From contig OZ038532.1 of the NCBI GenBank assembly GCA_964036665.1, forward strand, positions 8,990,001-9,054,000: a DNA stretch of 64,000 bases. The letters are read 5' to 3'. The DNA is from Gordius sp. MW1. Taxonomy: Eukaryota; Nematomorpha; Gordioida; Gordea; Gordiidae. The position numbers and the translations under genes are program-made. Below the pieces are notes generated by a model that was given only the letters and a program-made list of their open reading frames with translations, made no database searches and was not told where the DNA came from. Shown one piece after another: positions 31,101 through 44,599 of the stretch; within the stretch, counting starts at the first letter, position 1, and the number at the start of each line of letters is the position of its first letter.

Positions 31101-31742
31101 TAAATACATAAAACATATAAACGAAAAGCATCAAATAATAAATTAGAGGACTTGTAAAAATTCGCGAACCATTTAAAATTGGTTTGACTATAAGTTAACC
31201 AAGTCTTTGTATAAGTTAAAAGGGTGCGGGAGGCTGATGGCGGAGAACCTCTTACGAACTCCTTACAATTTCTAAAGCCTCTTTATAAAGGTCCTTAAAC
31301 TAGAAGCGACCTATGGAATAATAACTATTCCGCTTAAAAGTGTTTAGTTTTTATCAAATTTTTGCCGTTTGGCAAAAACTAAAGAATTAGTGTTGTTATA
31401 ACCCATTGAGACCGGACCATATGAATCTTCGACAGATTTTTGTAAAATCTGGAATTCTCGAGTGATTTTGCACCAAAAGAAAATATTGAGAAAAAAATTT
31501 GAAAAAAAAATATATTACTGCCATTTTTAAGGTGTCGTTTATTTCATACGATAGGAATCCGCTGTTCAATTACAATAAAAAATGCAAAATTTAAGCAATA
31601 GCTCAAGCAAAAATTATTTAATTATGAAATAAAACTGATTATAATATAAATTATTTATTGACAAATTAATTTTAAGTCATATATTTAAAAATTTATTGCA
31701 AAATTTAAAATCACAAAAATATGAAAATATAGTGTTAACAAG

Positions 31743-33774
31743 TTACGGAGTATGATATTTAATAAAACAATTAATATGTAGACCGATGTTGCATTTTGTG
31801 CATATGATTTTCGCGGATTTATGGCAAAGGCCACACCTCCTTTGTGTGGGGTTCTTTGCGGGCCAATGCTTCCGATTATCAAACCGCACCTCGGCATAAA
31901 CATTGCTTGTACGCCTTGGATATACGGTCCTCAATCGCAGAATGTTCGGAACAGATAGCAAAGGGACTGTAATCTTCCGCAAAAAATTTAAAAGGGGAAT
32001 CCCTTTATGAACTTCCCGGTATAACAGCCACGAATTAACGACTGCAGCGTTAAGACAAAAACGTATTAGGGGCCAATACCATTTATTTGATCGTATTCCG
32101 ACACGAGATGAGCCACGAAACTGGTTGAAAAGGTCAACACCCCCCATTCCCTTATTGTATTCGCTGATTAGGGTTGGTTGAGGAATGGTAATCCTACTCT
32201 TGGCTGATCTGCTATACCTAGTGCACTTCGTGAGTGTACTTGCTAGGCTATCTGTTCGATTTGTTGCCAGGGTCACCTGGCTATTATCATTCCATCTATA
32301 CAATTGTATATTTGTATCCTTTGCCCTAAGAACTTGCAAGGCTCCCCTAGGCGCTCTTTTTAGATCTTGGAGAGGGGCCTTTTGAATCCTGTCGGCTCGT
32401 ATTGTTCCTGTTAATTGAATTGAATCTTTCGCCAACTCTTCCAATAATGGTAAAGAATTAAAAAAGTTTTCTATAAATATGTGACTATTTGGTGGGACAA
32501 ACCCTGTAACCAGCTTTTTTACAACGGCGGAACCAAGGGGTACTCCTGGTTCTCGTTCCTCACGTCCTTCATATAATTTGAAACGACAACAATAATCATT
32601 GGGCTTGTTCAAGCACCAAAACTTATACCCAAATCTTATGGGCTTACCACGTATAAATTGCTTTAAATGAAACCTACCATAGTATGGTTCCATGGCTTCA
32701 TCTAAAGAATATATTGTGGGATTAGGTTCAATATATTTTTCGAATTTTTTGTTCATATATTCCATCAAAACATTGACCTTTTTCAGGCTTCCAATTTCCA
32801 GGTTGCAAGTGTTATCCGAAAAATGAAGATATTTGAAGATCGCTTGAAAGCGATCTCTGGAAATACAGTTAGCAATGGCTATGTTATTAACATCTGCTTG
32901 CATTTCCCAATACAGACGTTTTTTAGGTAGTTTAGAGTAGCCTGATACTAGTAAAACACCAAGCAATTTATACATTTCCTAACAAGTCACTTCAAAGGTT
33001 TCATCACTATATTTATATTTGGCATATTTTTTAATCTCTTTGCATATGAGCTCAATTAAGTCAGTATCCCAAAACAATTGAAAAACTTGTAAGGGTGTAA
33101 GAGAAGACTTTTGATTTCAGTTAAAATGTTAGGACTTAGGAGCATTCTCTTGTAAATTCTGTAATTTAAGTTTTGCATGTTCCTTTATTTCTGGCACAAG
33201 TTTAATTGATTTCCATGTTAAGAGTTTTTGCTTTTTATAAGGATTTTCTTTTTTAGATGTGGACACTTTGTTTATAGATGGTAACAGCATTTCAGTGTCA
33301 AGGTGATTTATTTCATTATCATTGTTTGTTATAAGCACCTCAGCTTTCTTTGATAATACACCAGGTCCTAATTTATGAGGATCATTAATAAAAACTTCAG
33401 TTTCATCTTCTGAAATTTTATCATAATCTGTATCATAACCATCAACAGGTGGAATAAGGGCTAAATCAATGGCTTGAACGTTGCTCAATAAAGTACTATC
33501 TGATTCTAAAAGTGTAAGGACTTCTTCTGTATTTAAAAGCCTATAGTGTGAAAATTACTACATCAATTTTTAAAAGCTTATATAAATATGAAAATATGCT
33601 TAATATTGTATAAATTATATATCATTTTAAAAAGCATTTTTTATAGATTAAGAATATGCAAAGGTAATTAGTTAAATGTTTATTATATAGAAGTTTATTA
33701 ACATATACTTACAAAGAGTCTGAATTTTTCAAATTTTCAAAAGTACGCTTTCTTTTATTGGTTATAGAAGCCAT
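31743..33774 (-). pseudogene. piggyBac-type transposase gene with one intron and three stops
   Basis: A DDD transposase for TTAA-targeted elements. Exon 1 (33774-33713) starts MASITNKRKR and splices in frame over a 172-nt intron to exon 2 (from 33540), whose LNTEEVLTLLESDS and LIPPVDGYDTD are typical of piggyBac N termini. One frame runs on to 31743, about 590 codons in total, the normal family length. It is broken by TAA 33129-33131, TGA 33117-33119 and TAG 32979-32981. The catalytic region has the first Asp in YSLDEAMEPYYGR and the third in NKGMGGVDLFNQ, but the second motif reads IFIENFF, Glu instead of the usual Asp. The C-terminal cysteine-rich domain (CGLCHKSAKIICTKC, HINC) is complete. 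Terminal repeats were not identified. Confidence 0.88.
33541..33712 (-). other. Predicted 172-nt intron of the piggyBac gene
   Basis: Minus-strand donor TT|GTAAGT at 33712 and acceptor CACACTATAG|G at 33541. Splicing is phase 2 and keeps the frame. The donor is a perfect consensus. Confidence 0.7.
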
Positions 33775-36700
33775 TTAATAAGGAAACAAAATAATAATGA
33801 TCCACCAGGAAGGTAGAACTCAGTTTAAGCTTTAATAAAAACTACGTTTGATAATATAATAAGGCCTTTGAGGTTTAAAATTAATAGCCTGAAAATGGTA
33901 TATTTTGCGAATGATAAATACGACGATAGTCCTGAATGGGTAGGAGTCAATAGGTCTTTTTACAAGTAAATCTTATCAAAGGTGAAGGCCATTGCTCCAT
34001 TGGATTAAAGAGGAACATCAGGGCGCACCCTCTAATGAGGGATCCGATGACTCTAAGACGAATGGAATCTTTGTCCTGTTAGAATTACGGTATTGACCTA
34101 AAGTGTCTAACATATTTAAATTTGTTTGCCAGGCAGTGCAAAAACTGCCTAGCTTGCTCGTCTAAGAGTTGCAATTTTGTTAAGTAAATGGCTTCGCAAA
34201 ATGCACCCCCTGAGAGCTATAGAATACGAGTTCACATGGCACATTACAATAACAATTGGGCAGCCGAGTAGCCGGAAGGAGGGGAGCGGCAAATACCCCC
34301 CCCCCTTGGCATTATAAGTTTATTTATTCATTAAAAATAAATTAATTTTATTATATAAAATAACAATACCTAATATATATAGATTCTTAAAATATCTATA
34401 AATTTTGTTATTTTTATAAACATTTTCGACAAAGTTTATTGTCTATTATTTTCATATTTCAGAGTTCGCATGCTAACTTATAATGAAAATAATCTTGAAA
34501 GAGGCGAATAATCGTATCATGAAGATTATTTTATTGTATAATTCCAAATATTTATCATACGTTTAGATACCCAAAACCAAAGGAAGTTTTTCCTATAAAT
34601 GATATTGAGCATTGAAAATAAACCTAAGGCGTAAAAGTAGGGCAAATGTATACGACATTGTTGTCAATCAGATCTAACTTTAAAACGTCATTTACCCATA
34701 GAGCCTTGCAAAAATGCTTTTTATTGGCTCGAAAATGGCCCGAGCCTATCATACTTTTAAAGCGCGATATATTTCTATATTGCAAATTTAAGTCTAGTTC
34801 CACATTTATAATTTTATGGCAAAATGTATAATGTCGTTGTATTAATAGGTGACTTTAAATAAAGATAAGTAAACTGAATAAATGATTGATATACTGCAAT
34901 TTAAACAATTATAAAAATCGAGCCATAAAGTATTTTTTTTAATCAAAAGTTGAAAAAATACACTGTTCAATTATTTACTTATTTTTAAGTTCCAAATAGC
35001 GAATCTTTACACAATAAAAAATGTGAAACATTTGAGACAGAATTAAAATTTGATTTGTGGTACATGATATCCCACAATTATTATCTTGGACAAGTGCCTG
35101 ATTTAACCACATTTCAGACAATTATTATTGTTGTGGCTACGCATGCGCAGCAGTCTCCTATGTGCAGTCTCCTATGCGCAGTCTTTTATGCGCAGCCTAG
35201 CATGCGCATCTTCCTATGCGCTTCCCTCCCCTCTCTTTCCCTCGCTTTGTTAAGCGTGCTGCCAGCTGCGCTAACATGTCAAGCGTGAATTAATAAAATC
35301 AATGTACTTTAATACATCGTTGATTTTTTTCCCGATATATGTAAAAAGTCGGGGCATAATAATTTTCGCGAATTATTTTATTATCCATTCGCGCGATGTG
35401 GAATGTTGGGCATTATCATAATGTAATAAAATGGAATAAAACAAGTTAAGAATAAAATTATTTGTTTCATAAATAAGATTAAATAAATATACAGGTTTTT
35501 ATTTTCTTTAATTATATCTTAACCTGTCTACCAATTACCACATGCAATTACGCGCAGTTGTAAACGCTTAAGAGACTATCTAACTTTCAGTGGATCAATA
35601 AAATTGGTATTATTGACAAGGATTCAGGCTCAATAAAAATTATAGATGTAATATCGATGAGCAAACATAACTGTCATTCTTTTATAAGTATGACGATTAT
35701 TGATCGGCATGGGTAGAAATATTGAGTTACAGCTCAGCCTACACTCATACATTTTATTAGATTCGCACGCAGCCGTATTTAGATCTTTAAGTTGCGTCTC
35801 ACCAGGTCCTCATTAATTAAAAGCAACCTCACATTGTTTTACAGTCAATTATATGTGTAATAAAACCCTTGTATTCCTTAAATTATAACTAGCGAATTCA
35901 AATTTTGTTGTGGTTTGAAAATATAACACTATAAACATTAACGATATTTATCTGGTCCTTCCCTCATCTATTAGACGACTCGCCTTACTGAAAGTGTGCT
36001 TCGTTATGACGCTGGTGTCTAGAATTGGCAATATAATTGATTTTTATCTCTGATAGCAACAGTTAATGTTTCTTCAACCATAAAATGGTTGCTGACTAAA
36101 AATCCTTTATTTTTCCGTTTTTAAGATAAAAAGTATCATATATTATAAAGCAAATTTTATGCAAGTCACTGCCTATTTATAATAAATAAACTACCTTTAA
36201 TATACAACATGCATTCTTTCTTTGAAATAAGGCAAAATTAAACTCGAAATTTTGGTCAAGCCCTCGCCGGCCTGATTTGTATTTATATCATAATATACAA
36301 AAACATTAAAATATTTTCTCAGTGCCTCGGTACTTCCCCCCCCCCTCTGCTTTGATAAATTCGTGGCACGCCTGAACTTGGGATAGCATATGTTTTATAA
36401 GTGGTTTAAAGGAATTTAAGCGAGAGAGATTTATTATTATCTTAGATTAATGCAAAAAAATTGTATTTCTAATATTGAAAGGTAATTTTTATTTATAATA
36501 CCAAACTATATTAATTCTTGCAAATGTTATTAAATTGGATATCAGATAATTTTATATATATGTTATATTATAATTTATAAGTATAAAACATGAATGGGCG
36601 CCTATTTCTCTCTCTGAAAAGTCTTAACTAATAAGATTATCTGCCTCAAATAGCATATTATTGTTTTTTTGCTAAAGAAACAATATTTGATAGTTTCTAG

Positions 36701-37549
36701 TTTAAAATTAAATTTAATTAGTTCTTAATCAAATCCGCCTATTTAATTAAATTGTTCTGGAGTTTGATTAAAACATAATTAAAAACAATCTATCTCTTGC
36801 GACTTTACTTGTACAGCCGGCTTTCACCTGCAAATATAAATGATCTTCTTTTCCATAGTTATATCCACTTTTTCAGCTTTGAAAATGACTTTCAACCTAT
36901 TAAACAAGACGAGCATATGTCCCAGGATACAAGAGAAAGCTATTTTTTGTCAGAAAATTGGTATAAAATATGCTAGCTTTATTAAAAAGCCTTCTTCGAC
37001 CTCAATAATTATATCGCGTGTACATTTTTGTTAACAATAATATTTTCTAAGATCCTAAACTTTTCATTCAACTGAATGCTCGTAATAATAATAACCATTC
37101 TCCTGAATTTATTAGTGATTTGTGGTCCTTTGCTACTACAATGTAACATGCTTAGATATTTACCAGAGCTATTAAGAAGTAGCGTGCTATTATTAAAAAA
37201 AGTCAGGGCTTTTACGTTTTTTTTATTGATGCAGAAATACCGAGAAAAATTTCGATCTCTGCGAGACAAGAATTTGAAAAATTGAGTCTAGATTAAGACG
37301 GATTTATTTCGAGATCTCGGCTTAAAATTGCCTGTATTGGCCATCATAAGTAAATTTAGTTTATATTTCTATTTTGTATGATCACATTTAAGATGTTAAA
37401 TGTAAATTAATATTAGATATTTACAAACTCCTTTTATTAATGTTAACTATATATACACGTGAAATTAAAATTTTAGTAATTTTAGCATGTTCAGTAAAAT
37501 ATGAATTAGGGCTTGTAAAGAGATATATTTTTATCCTGTGCATTATTAT
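33775..37549. other. No gene seen; small repeat fragments
   Basis: AT-rich. C-runs at about 34296-34305 and 36338-36350 with GAGTAGCCGG-like and GTGGCACGCC-like flanks look like remnants of G-rich inverted-repeat elements. A cluster of ATGCGCAG words lies at 35139-35221. No credible coding frame. Confidence 0.45.
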
Positions 37550-37930
37550 AAACAAACAAATGAGTTTTGATAAAGACATCTTCAAATTTCGCAACAATTA
37601 CTAAATCATCTTGTCTAATGTGATGATGTTTTAAATCGTTAATTAAACAAAGTACATTATATAAATTTGGCTAAAATGGCTAAAAAAAATTTGAGCACTC
37701 GAGCTATTTCTGTGGCTGCAGAACGATTGATTTCGAGAGCATCTTTCACTAATTAAAAAGTACATAATAGATTGAATCATGAGTTTGTTAAGTTTTATGA
37801 TTGAACTCATCTTGGCACTCATCAAGCTACAACTCACAATATGCATTTGTTTTGCCATTTACATTACTTTTCACATTAAGTGGTTTGGTTGGTAGGTGCA
37901 TTCTAATCTGTCAAATTTGTAAATGCTACG
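37550..37930. repeat. Segmental-duplication block, left copy
   Basis: Shares ordered words with 48230-48570: GCTGCAGAACGATTG / GCTGAACGATTG, ATGAGTTT, TTTTGCCATTTACATTAC / TTTTGCAATTCACATTAC, TTTCACATTA and GGTAGGTGCATTCTAATC / GGCAGGTGAATACTAATC. It lies about 3.7 kb from receptor D. The other copy lies about 3.8 kb from receptor F once the Gypsy insertion is subtracted. Confidence 0.6.
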
Positions 37931-38396
37931 ATTAAGCAAAACATCTATATATATAGGCTTTATTATTACATAAATATTTTAAGGTAATTATTATAAAAAT
38001 GGTACAAGTAAATGAATATGGTTTTATACTATAAGAGAACTGCAAAGTCACTTTTTTTAACCCTAACCAGATCTGAATTTTTTTAATTTTTAACCTGAAC
38101 CTGACCCGGCTATTTATTTCAAATAAATTAATAAGATAGAAAGTTATTTTAGTTTAAAAATAAACATTATACGGGTTTACATTATAAGTTTAAATATTAC
38201 ACAAGAGGACTAATTATTTTAAAATAAGTATACTTTTAAAAGACTGATCATCTAAGTTGATTTAATACTTCTTAAAATAAATAACTATAAACGTTCACTG
38301 CATTGTATAGGATTGGTTCTGTACATATTGCTACTGTTCCCAATGGTGATGCAGAAAAACTGAGAAAAATCTCGGCCTCATCTCGTCTCGAAAAAC

Positions 38397-38456
38397 CGAG
38401 ACGAGACGAGACGAGACGAGACGAGACGAGACGAGACGAGACGAGACGAGACGAGA
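38397..38456 (+). repeat. (GAGAC)n microsatellite
   Basis: Twelve perfect pentanucleotide units (CGAGA/ACGAG phase), flanked by diverged CGAGATC words to about 38530. Degenerate relatives lie at 39755-39897 and 49555-49620. Confidence 0.95.
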
Positions 38457-38530
38457 ATTTAAAAAAAAGGAGTCGAGATCGAGACGAGAATTTTGATGTC
38501 GAGACGAGACGATACGAGATTTTTTCGGCG

Positions 38531-40529
38531 AGATCTCAACTTTTTGCTGATCGTTTTTTAGGAAATTAATATGTATTTTAATTTGCATAATTTACATTAA
38601 GGTATTAAGTGTAAATCAATATGTATGGGATATTTAGTAAAAAGGGTTGGTAGTGTATTTTATTATATCGAAATCATATCAATAGTCGTAAGGAATATAT
38701 AAAATTATAAATTGCGCATGTATTTATCATTAAAGGATGTTAATAATGATAGACATTCAAATTCAAGTTAATTCTCCTCACTTTATCTTTCTCTTTACCG
38801 TGCATATCCAAATCTCTTTCGAGGTAAATAAACTCCGTTTAATAGTTTCACTACAAATATATTTGATATTAAAAAAATTCCTAAGTGTAGTAAATGTTAT
38901 CTATTTTTGGAAATAATTTAAAATTTTATGGTTGACCCTTAGGGTATGTGAATAATTTCATAATATATTTATCACATATTTGTATCCATAGCATTATTAA
39001 ATATTACAAAATTTTTGGCTTAGAATCTAGTAAATTTTACTAAAGGATATTGCAAGATGCGGTAATTATAAATTGGTGGTCAATCAGTTTGAATAATTAA
39101 CAAATTAAGCTAAGGTGGCCCGATATTTTCGAGAGCTTAAAACCTTATGTTCTTAAACCTATAATAATGCTGCTTTTATTGCTGTTTTTACTACGTTTTA
39201 ATATGTGCAACTAGTTATCAATTATGTAAATAAGAATATTATCATTAAAAGTCACTCGCACTTTGGTTTATAGCGCTATATTAAGCATGCAATAAACATT
39301 AAGGACCATAATGGATGATGGTAATATCAATAAACCTAAACATTTGCCTTAAATGAGTTAAGGTCTACTTTGAAGCTTTAGCTAGGGTTAATAAAGTCTC
39401 AATTAGCTCAATTATGCAAATAAGTTAACTATAAGCGAACCTATAATTTTTTAAGTCTATTTATAGTTGACAAACACAGTGAATTTGATACAAATGTTAT
39501 AATTTGCTAGAACAATAAAATTCAATTTTCTATACTTTAAATTCATTTATAGTTTTTTTAGTCTGCATTTTATAGAAAATGTTATTTTTATGAATTAATT
39601 CATATCTTTATATTGTCAATGAGATGTCGTGTGCCGCTAAATCTTTAAGTTTTAAAAAAAATATAAAAGTTTGCCATTTAGATTTTTTAACACTTATTAT
39701 ATATTTATAATAAAACAGAATAAATTTTTATTCCGTATACATTTTTTTTTAAATGCCGAGACGAGACGAAAATTCTCGTCGAGACGAGACGACATCGAGA
39801 TTTTTCTAGACCGAGAAGAGACGAGATCGAGATTTTTATAATCGCTCCCGAGACGAGACGAGATTTTGTTTTCGAGACCGAGACGAGATCGAAACACTAG
39901 TTCCCAATTTTTTAACAACTATCCCGTATTGTTTTTATCAACTATTTACTATTGTTCCGTGACCAATTTTAGAATCATTCGGTATTGTTCCATAACCGAT
40001 TTGTTAACAATTGTCTTTTTTCTCCTTCCTTTTTATTTTTTGCTTTATCTTCTCTTATTTTTTCGATTTGGCCCATGTGGCATAAAATAGATTCCATTCG
40101 CATCAAAATCAACTTGAAATACCAAGAATAACATTTGATAGACATTTAAATGTTTGTTTTAATTTATTTAACAAATACCCTAATTGAATTCAAATGTTCA
40201 TTAAAAGCATTAAGTAGTTGTCTGTATTTACTAGTTCACATTATTTTCCCCTGATATTGTGTCTTTTAGAAATTTTCTCATCCACAATTATCCTGAAGAT
40301 TATTCATCTCTAAATTATGTTAGATTAGTTAAATGTGTTAGTCAAAATTTAGAAGATAAAAGATCATCCTTTTAATTAAGTTTTTAATCGTTTGTTAAAT
40401 TGATATTAATAGTTATCAATTTTATAAAAGAATTATTGCTTGTTATGTATCTGAGATTTTTAGTGTACTTATCTGCATAATACCATTATTTGATCTTGTT
40501 AAAAACTATCATTGGTTATTTCTATAGCT
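38531..40529. other. No gene seen; degenerate GAGAC repeat at 39755-39897
   Basis: AT-rich with no coding signal. The 39755-39897 part reads as mixed GAGACGAGAC and CTCGTC words and is probably a decayed second piece of the same simple repeat. Confidence 0.5.
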
Positions 40530-41262
40530 CACGGCGATTTTTAAGCATATACTGCTTCAACTCATGGGGAGCATTAAATACACCATAATTGATGAGTTTA
40601 TGATTATATGGTCGAGCGGTTGGAGATTTTTGGTTTATAAACATTACTATATATAATAAACTCGTATCTTAATTTTATATTTGAGTCGCAAAAATCAGTC
40701 TGTAAAACTTACTGTAGGTGTGTACTGTGGAATGATTTGGTATAGCTACAGAGGAACATTATTAATTTCACAATAAATAAGAGCATAACTGTATGACAGA
40801 ATCTTCTCATTTTGTTCAGTATCACTTTTTAATCATATTAGGAATTATCAGCCTCAAAATTAAATGCGAATAAAAAGTAAAATTATGGAAAATAAATAAT
40901 TAAAAAGGACGAATTAAAGTTTAATTTATTGAGAAAATGGGGGTATTGCAATGTATAATAAATTTAATAGTAATAAACTCCAAGTTCGATACATGGACAA
41001 TTAAAATGATATCTAATAAGTTATTTAAGAAATTGCTATTAAAAAATAGTCTAAAAGTAATCTATGCTTTTATCGTGAAACATGAATACAACATTGTGTT
41101 TATATAATCCTATTGTAAAAATACCACCTAAAACGTGATCATAAAATCATTAAATAATTTCACTTCATATAATAGAATAAGAAGTTAATTTTTATTTGGC
41201 TAAATTACAATTACACATAGTCGCAAGATAGATAGTTAGTAACAGATATATTTCTAATAAAT

Positions 41263-42567
41263 ATCTGACAAAATTTTAGTCACAAGTTTTTATCGACATA
41301 CATATACACAATAAAAAGGTAGACTAATTTATCTGATATATTGTGTAAATCAATAATGCAGACTCTCTGAAATTTTGGGATAGGTTGCTAGTTGACGCGT
41401 AATTAGAATTTTCACAATTTTATCTCAGATTCGTACTATGAGTGGAATATTTAGAAAAAGGGATGTTATGATTAACTATAAAAATTAAACAACCTTCTTC
41501 TTTGACAAGAATTGAACATTTGGAGGTGCTTCGTTTTCCGAGTGTATTTGTAAGCTATGTCTTATCCTATGCCCTAGTAAACTGTTAAACATAAAAAAAT
41601 ATCATGATAAATGCCGCGATTGGCGAGAGTATATATATAGTTGTTAATTTGATGCCGTAATATAAATGTAATCGTTCAAGAGTAGATTTGCCAAGGCGTC
41701 ATGAATTAGTTTGAGTTAATATTTTAAACTAGACGTTTTACCTGAGCTAAATAGCGTAGAATGTAATATTTGGAAACCGGGTACGTTTAAAATAAATGCA
41801 ATTAAGCAGCATACAATGGAAAGTAACTGTATAGCCATGAAGATCGAATCCGATTTATTAATATGGGATAAGATATTATCATATAACGATCTGCAAAATA
41901 AGCTGGGATTACAATATACAATGTGACAGATATGAACAGCAGTGTCTCTGCCAACAACAATTAAACGACTTAGGGTGCGTCTTAATACGCGATTTTGAAT
42001 CTAGATTAAAAAGGCGAATGCATGTTAAAACTTAGCCGCGTCTTAATGAGCGTCACGTCATTTTTGTTCTGTTTTTGTGTTTTTGCTCATAAAACAAATA
42101 TTTATCCTTTAATTACGCTTATTAATGCATATTGATATGGTAACTAAACTAAAATTGTTGTCTCCACGACATGTATATCGCATTTTTCGACAAACAAGGC
42201 GCTTTGAAGTTAAATCGTATATTAAGACTGGCCAATAATAACCTAATCCCACAAGTTTCGATGTTAGATCCCTCTATAACCAGATTATTTAAAACCAGCA
42301 AGAAATTACCTAACGTTGCACAAAGCGTGAAGAAATTCAGCCATTTTAATAATATGTAGGCTTTGTTGTTTTGTAAGTTTGGATCAAAGCAGAGAAAATG
42401 GCAAACCAAGCCATTGAATTTGACACCGACCTACTAAAAAAATAAATGAGACGGGTGTCGTTATTACGATTGTTTTATTTGCAAGATATAAAGCTGATGC
42501 TAAATTATTTCATCTTTTATGAAATGTGTAGAATTATTGTAATGAGTAACGTTGACAGATTTTGTAA
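41263..42567 (-). pseudogene. Receptor pseudogene, copy D, split by a MITE
   Basis: The whole receptor length can be traced: an N terminus near 42567 in which the ATG has been lost, a TM1-TM2 piece (GLVCHFLCF-like then LLKWLNFFTLCATLGNFLLV, 42239-42409), loop-1 Cys (ETCGIRLLL), then a 261-bp insertion (41973-42233) inside the start of TM3, then TM3 to TM7 in shifting frames down to about 41263. Many small indels break the frame, so it is clearly dead. Its flanks are shared with the intact copies, so it arose by the same segmental duplication. Confidence 0.9.
41973..42233. mobile_element. 261-bp MITE inserted in receptor copy D
   Basis: The ends are GGGTGCGTCTTAATACGCG and, inverted, GGCCAGTCTTAATATACG, imperfect terminal repeats of about 18 bp. 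Intact receptors read GACTTAATAATAACC across the site, split here exactly after GACTTA. The TTA context and GG(G)-ends resemble PIF/Harbinger elements, but the 3-bp duplication is not clearly preserved. No ORF. Confidence 0.7.
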
Positions 42568-43574
42568 TCACCAAAATTTGTAATCTTATTCTTTTGAAGG
42601 TTATTTCAGTAGGTAGCTAATATTATTGGCAAAGGTAAATGATTTTTTAGATCAATTTAAGTAAACCCCACTTTCATAAACAATATTTTAAGCTGTGCCA
42701 CTTAATTATAAAAACGCGAAATGAATTTTATTCTTAATATAAAAATAAGTTTTGGGTCGTAGTGCCTAAAAATTGTCTATAGAAATAAATCCTGCAAGGA
42801 AATTATATTTAAGTTCTTTTTTCAGTTAATATACTCAGGTTAAATTGTATACACTTACCTTGGACCGTCGCTAATAAATCTCTTTGCCTTTGTCTTTCAA
42901 ATAGACAAAAAGATGGTCGTTGAATAACTTATATTACCGTCGGACACTTTCTAATAGGAAGATCGATCTTGATAAGGCCCTTACTTGATCGATATGGAGG
43001 AAACTGATAAGGCCATATTTAAGAATTGGGGACCATATACACAATAAAGCTGAAGAAGCGAACAAAGCTAAGTTATTTGGTGCAATTTAATTTTATTCAT
43101 GTTTTAGAATCAAATTTATTTATAGTAAATATGTCATTAAAAATTTAATCCTCACTTGAACCGCATCAAAATTATTAATAGAACTTACGGCTTTTATCCT
43201 AGACATATTTGGGAATATAGATATATAACTTTATCTACGGATATTATGCATTACTCCCTAGTTCTTAACAAAAAAATTATAGAAAATCTAAAATGTAATT
43301 TTACCAAGAATGTTATAATAGCTCAAGTGCATAAAATTTAAGCTATGCTTGAATATTCTAATCCTTTTATAAAAAAATAAGAAATATTAAAAGATTGAAA
43401 GTTTCAAATTTAAAGCACTAAAAATGGCGAGTTATACAAGCTCTGCCCAATATTTCTTTTGGGTAACGTTCAAATTAGACAACTTAATGCTCTAAAATAT
43501 TCAGATAAATTTAAATCAAAACAGCCACCAGTTGTATATCTCAATCATAGGCTATAAAAGCATAAACAATATTT

Positions 43575-43865
43575 AGCATCTATGGAGATGAAAATGCTAA
43601 GATGGGTTAGGAATAAGCAAGAAGGAACACAAACGCAATGATGAAATAAGGAGCATTCATAATATAACATATATAAAGACAAAGCTTGTAACAACAGATT
43701 ATGATGGTGTGTTCATATTAAAACGAGATGATGGCCACGGTAAAAGAAAATTAAAGGAATAATAAGCGCGGTAAAGCGGAAAAGAGGACAACCCAAGCTT
43801 ACACGGGATAACAAAATAAAGCATGATAAGAAGCATTTAAGATAAATAAATGTGTCAACATAGAG
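43575..43865 (+). pseudogene. Small RTE LINE C-terminal fragment
   Basis: The translation MEMKMLRWVRNKQEGTQTQ and following words parallel the C-terminal region of the LINE at 24401-24685, with stops and frame shifts throughout. Only about 290 bp remain, with no recognisable ends. Confidence 0.65.
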
Positions 43866-44599
43866 ACAAATGGTAATTAGTGTAAGAAGGATTGACCACC
43901 AACATATTTAAAAATGAGCAAATGTTAAATAATTTATAGGACGGGCTGGGCTTATAGATTACATGTTTTGTACAAAAGATTTCTAGGACTTGGAGTTTTT
44001 GATTTAAAATGTGGAATAGGTTTGACACGGATCTTTTATATACTTAAGATGACGAACATTGTGATGAACGTTAAATATAAGAATATCGATTTTTTAAATA
44101 TTAAAATATAAGCTAATACTCAATTGAGATCAAGATGACCTAAAATAAGAAACAATATTTCAAATAATTTTATTTAATTTGAATCCAGGTCATGTGGAAA
44201 TTGAATTAAACATGTGTTTGATCCTTAATTAACTTAAGATTACATAGGAATCGTTGTTCACTTGGAGGCTCTTGTATTACTTTCATATTTTTCTTATGCA
44301 CTTTTATTAACTTTTCCCCCTGCATCTAAAACTCCCTGGTAACTAGCACACCCCATTTAAGAGCAGGCATTCCCATTCTTTTAACAATCGATTCCTTAAA
44401 AGGAATGGCCATAAAACCCCTTTTTGATAAGTTTTGCTTCTATGGCATCCCATCACATTCACAGTACTATATAAAAGATTACATTCCAATTCTATTAGAT
44501 CAGGAGAACTGTCTACAGTAATGAATTCCAATGATTCTAATTCAGACTTATGCAGAACACATAAAAAGGGGCTTACAGGGAGAGGATAACCAGGGATGG

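Noticed and set aside
38303..38588. Frames with RRDET repeats on + and SSRLV repeats on -
   Set aside because: Translations of the GAGAC pentanucleotide microsatellite.
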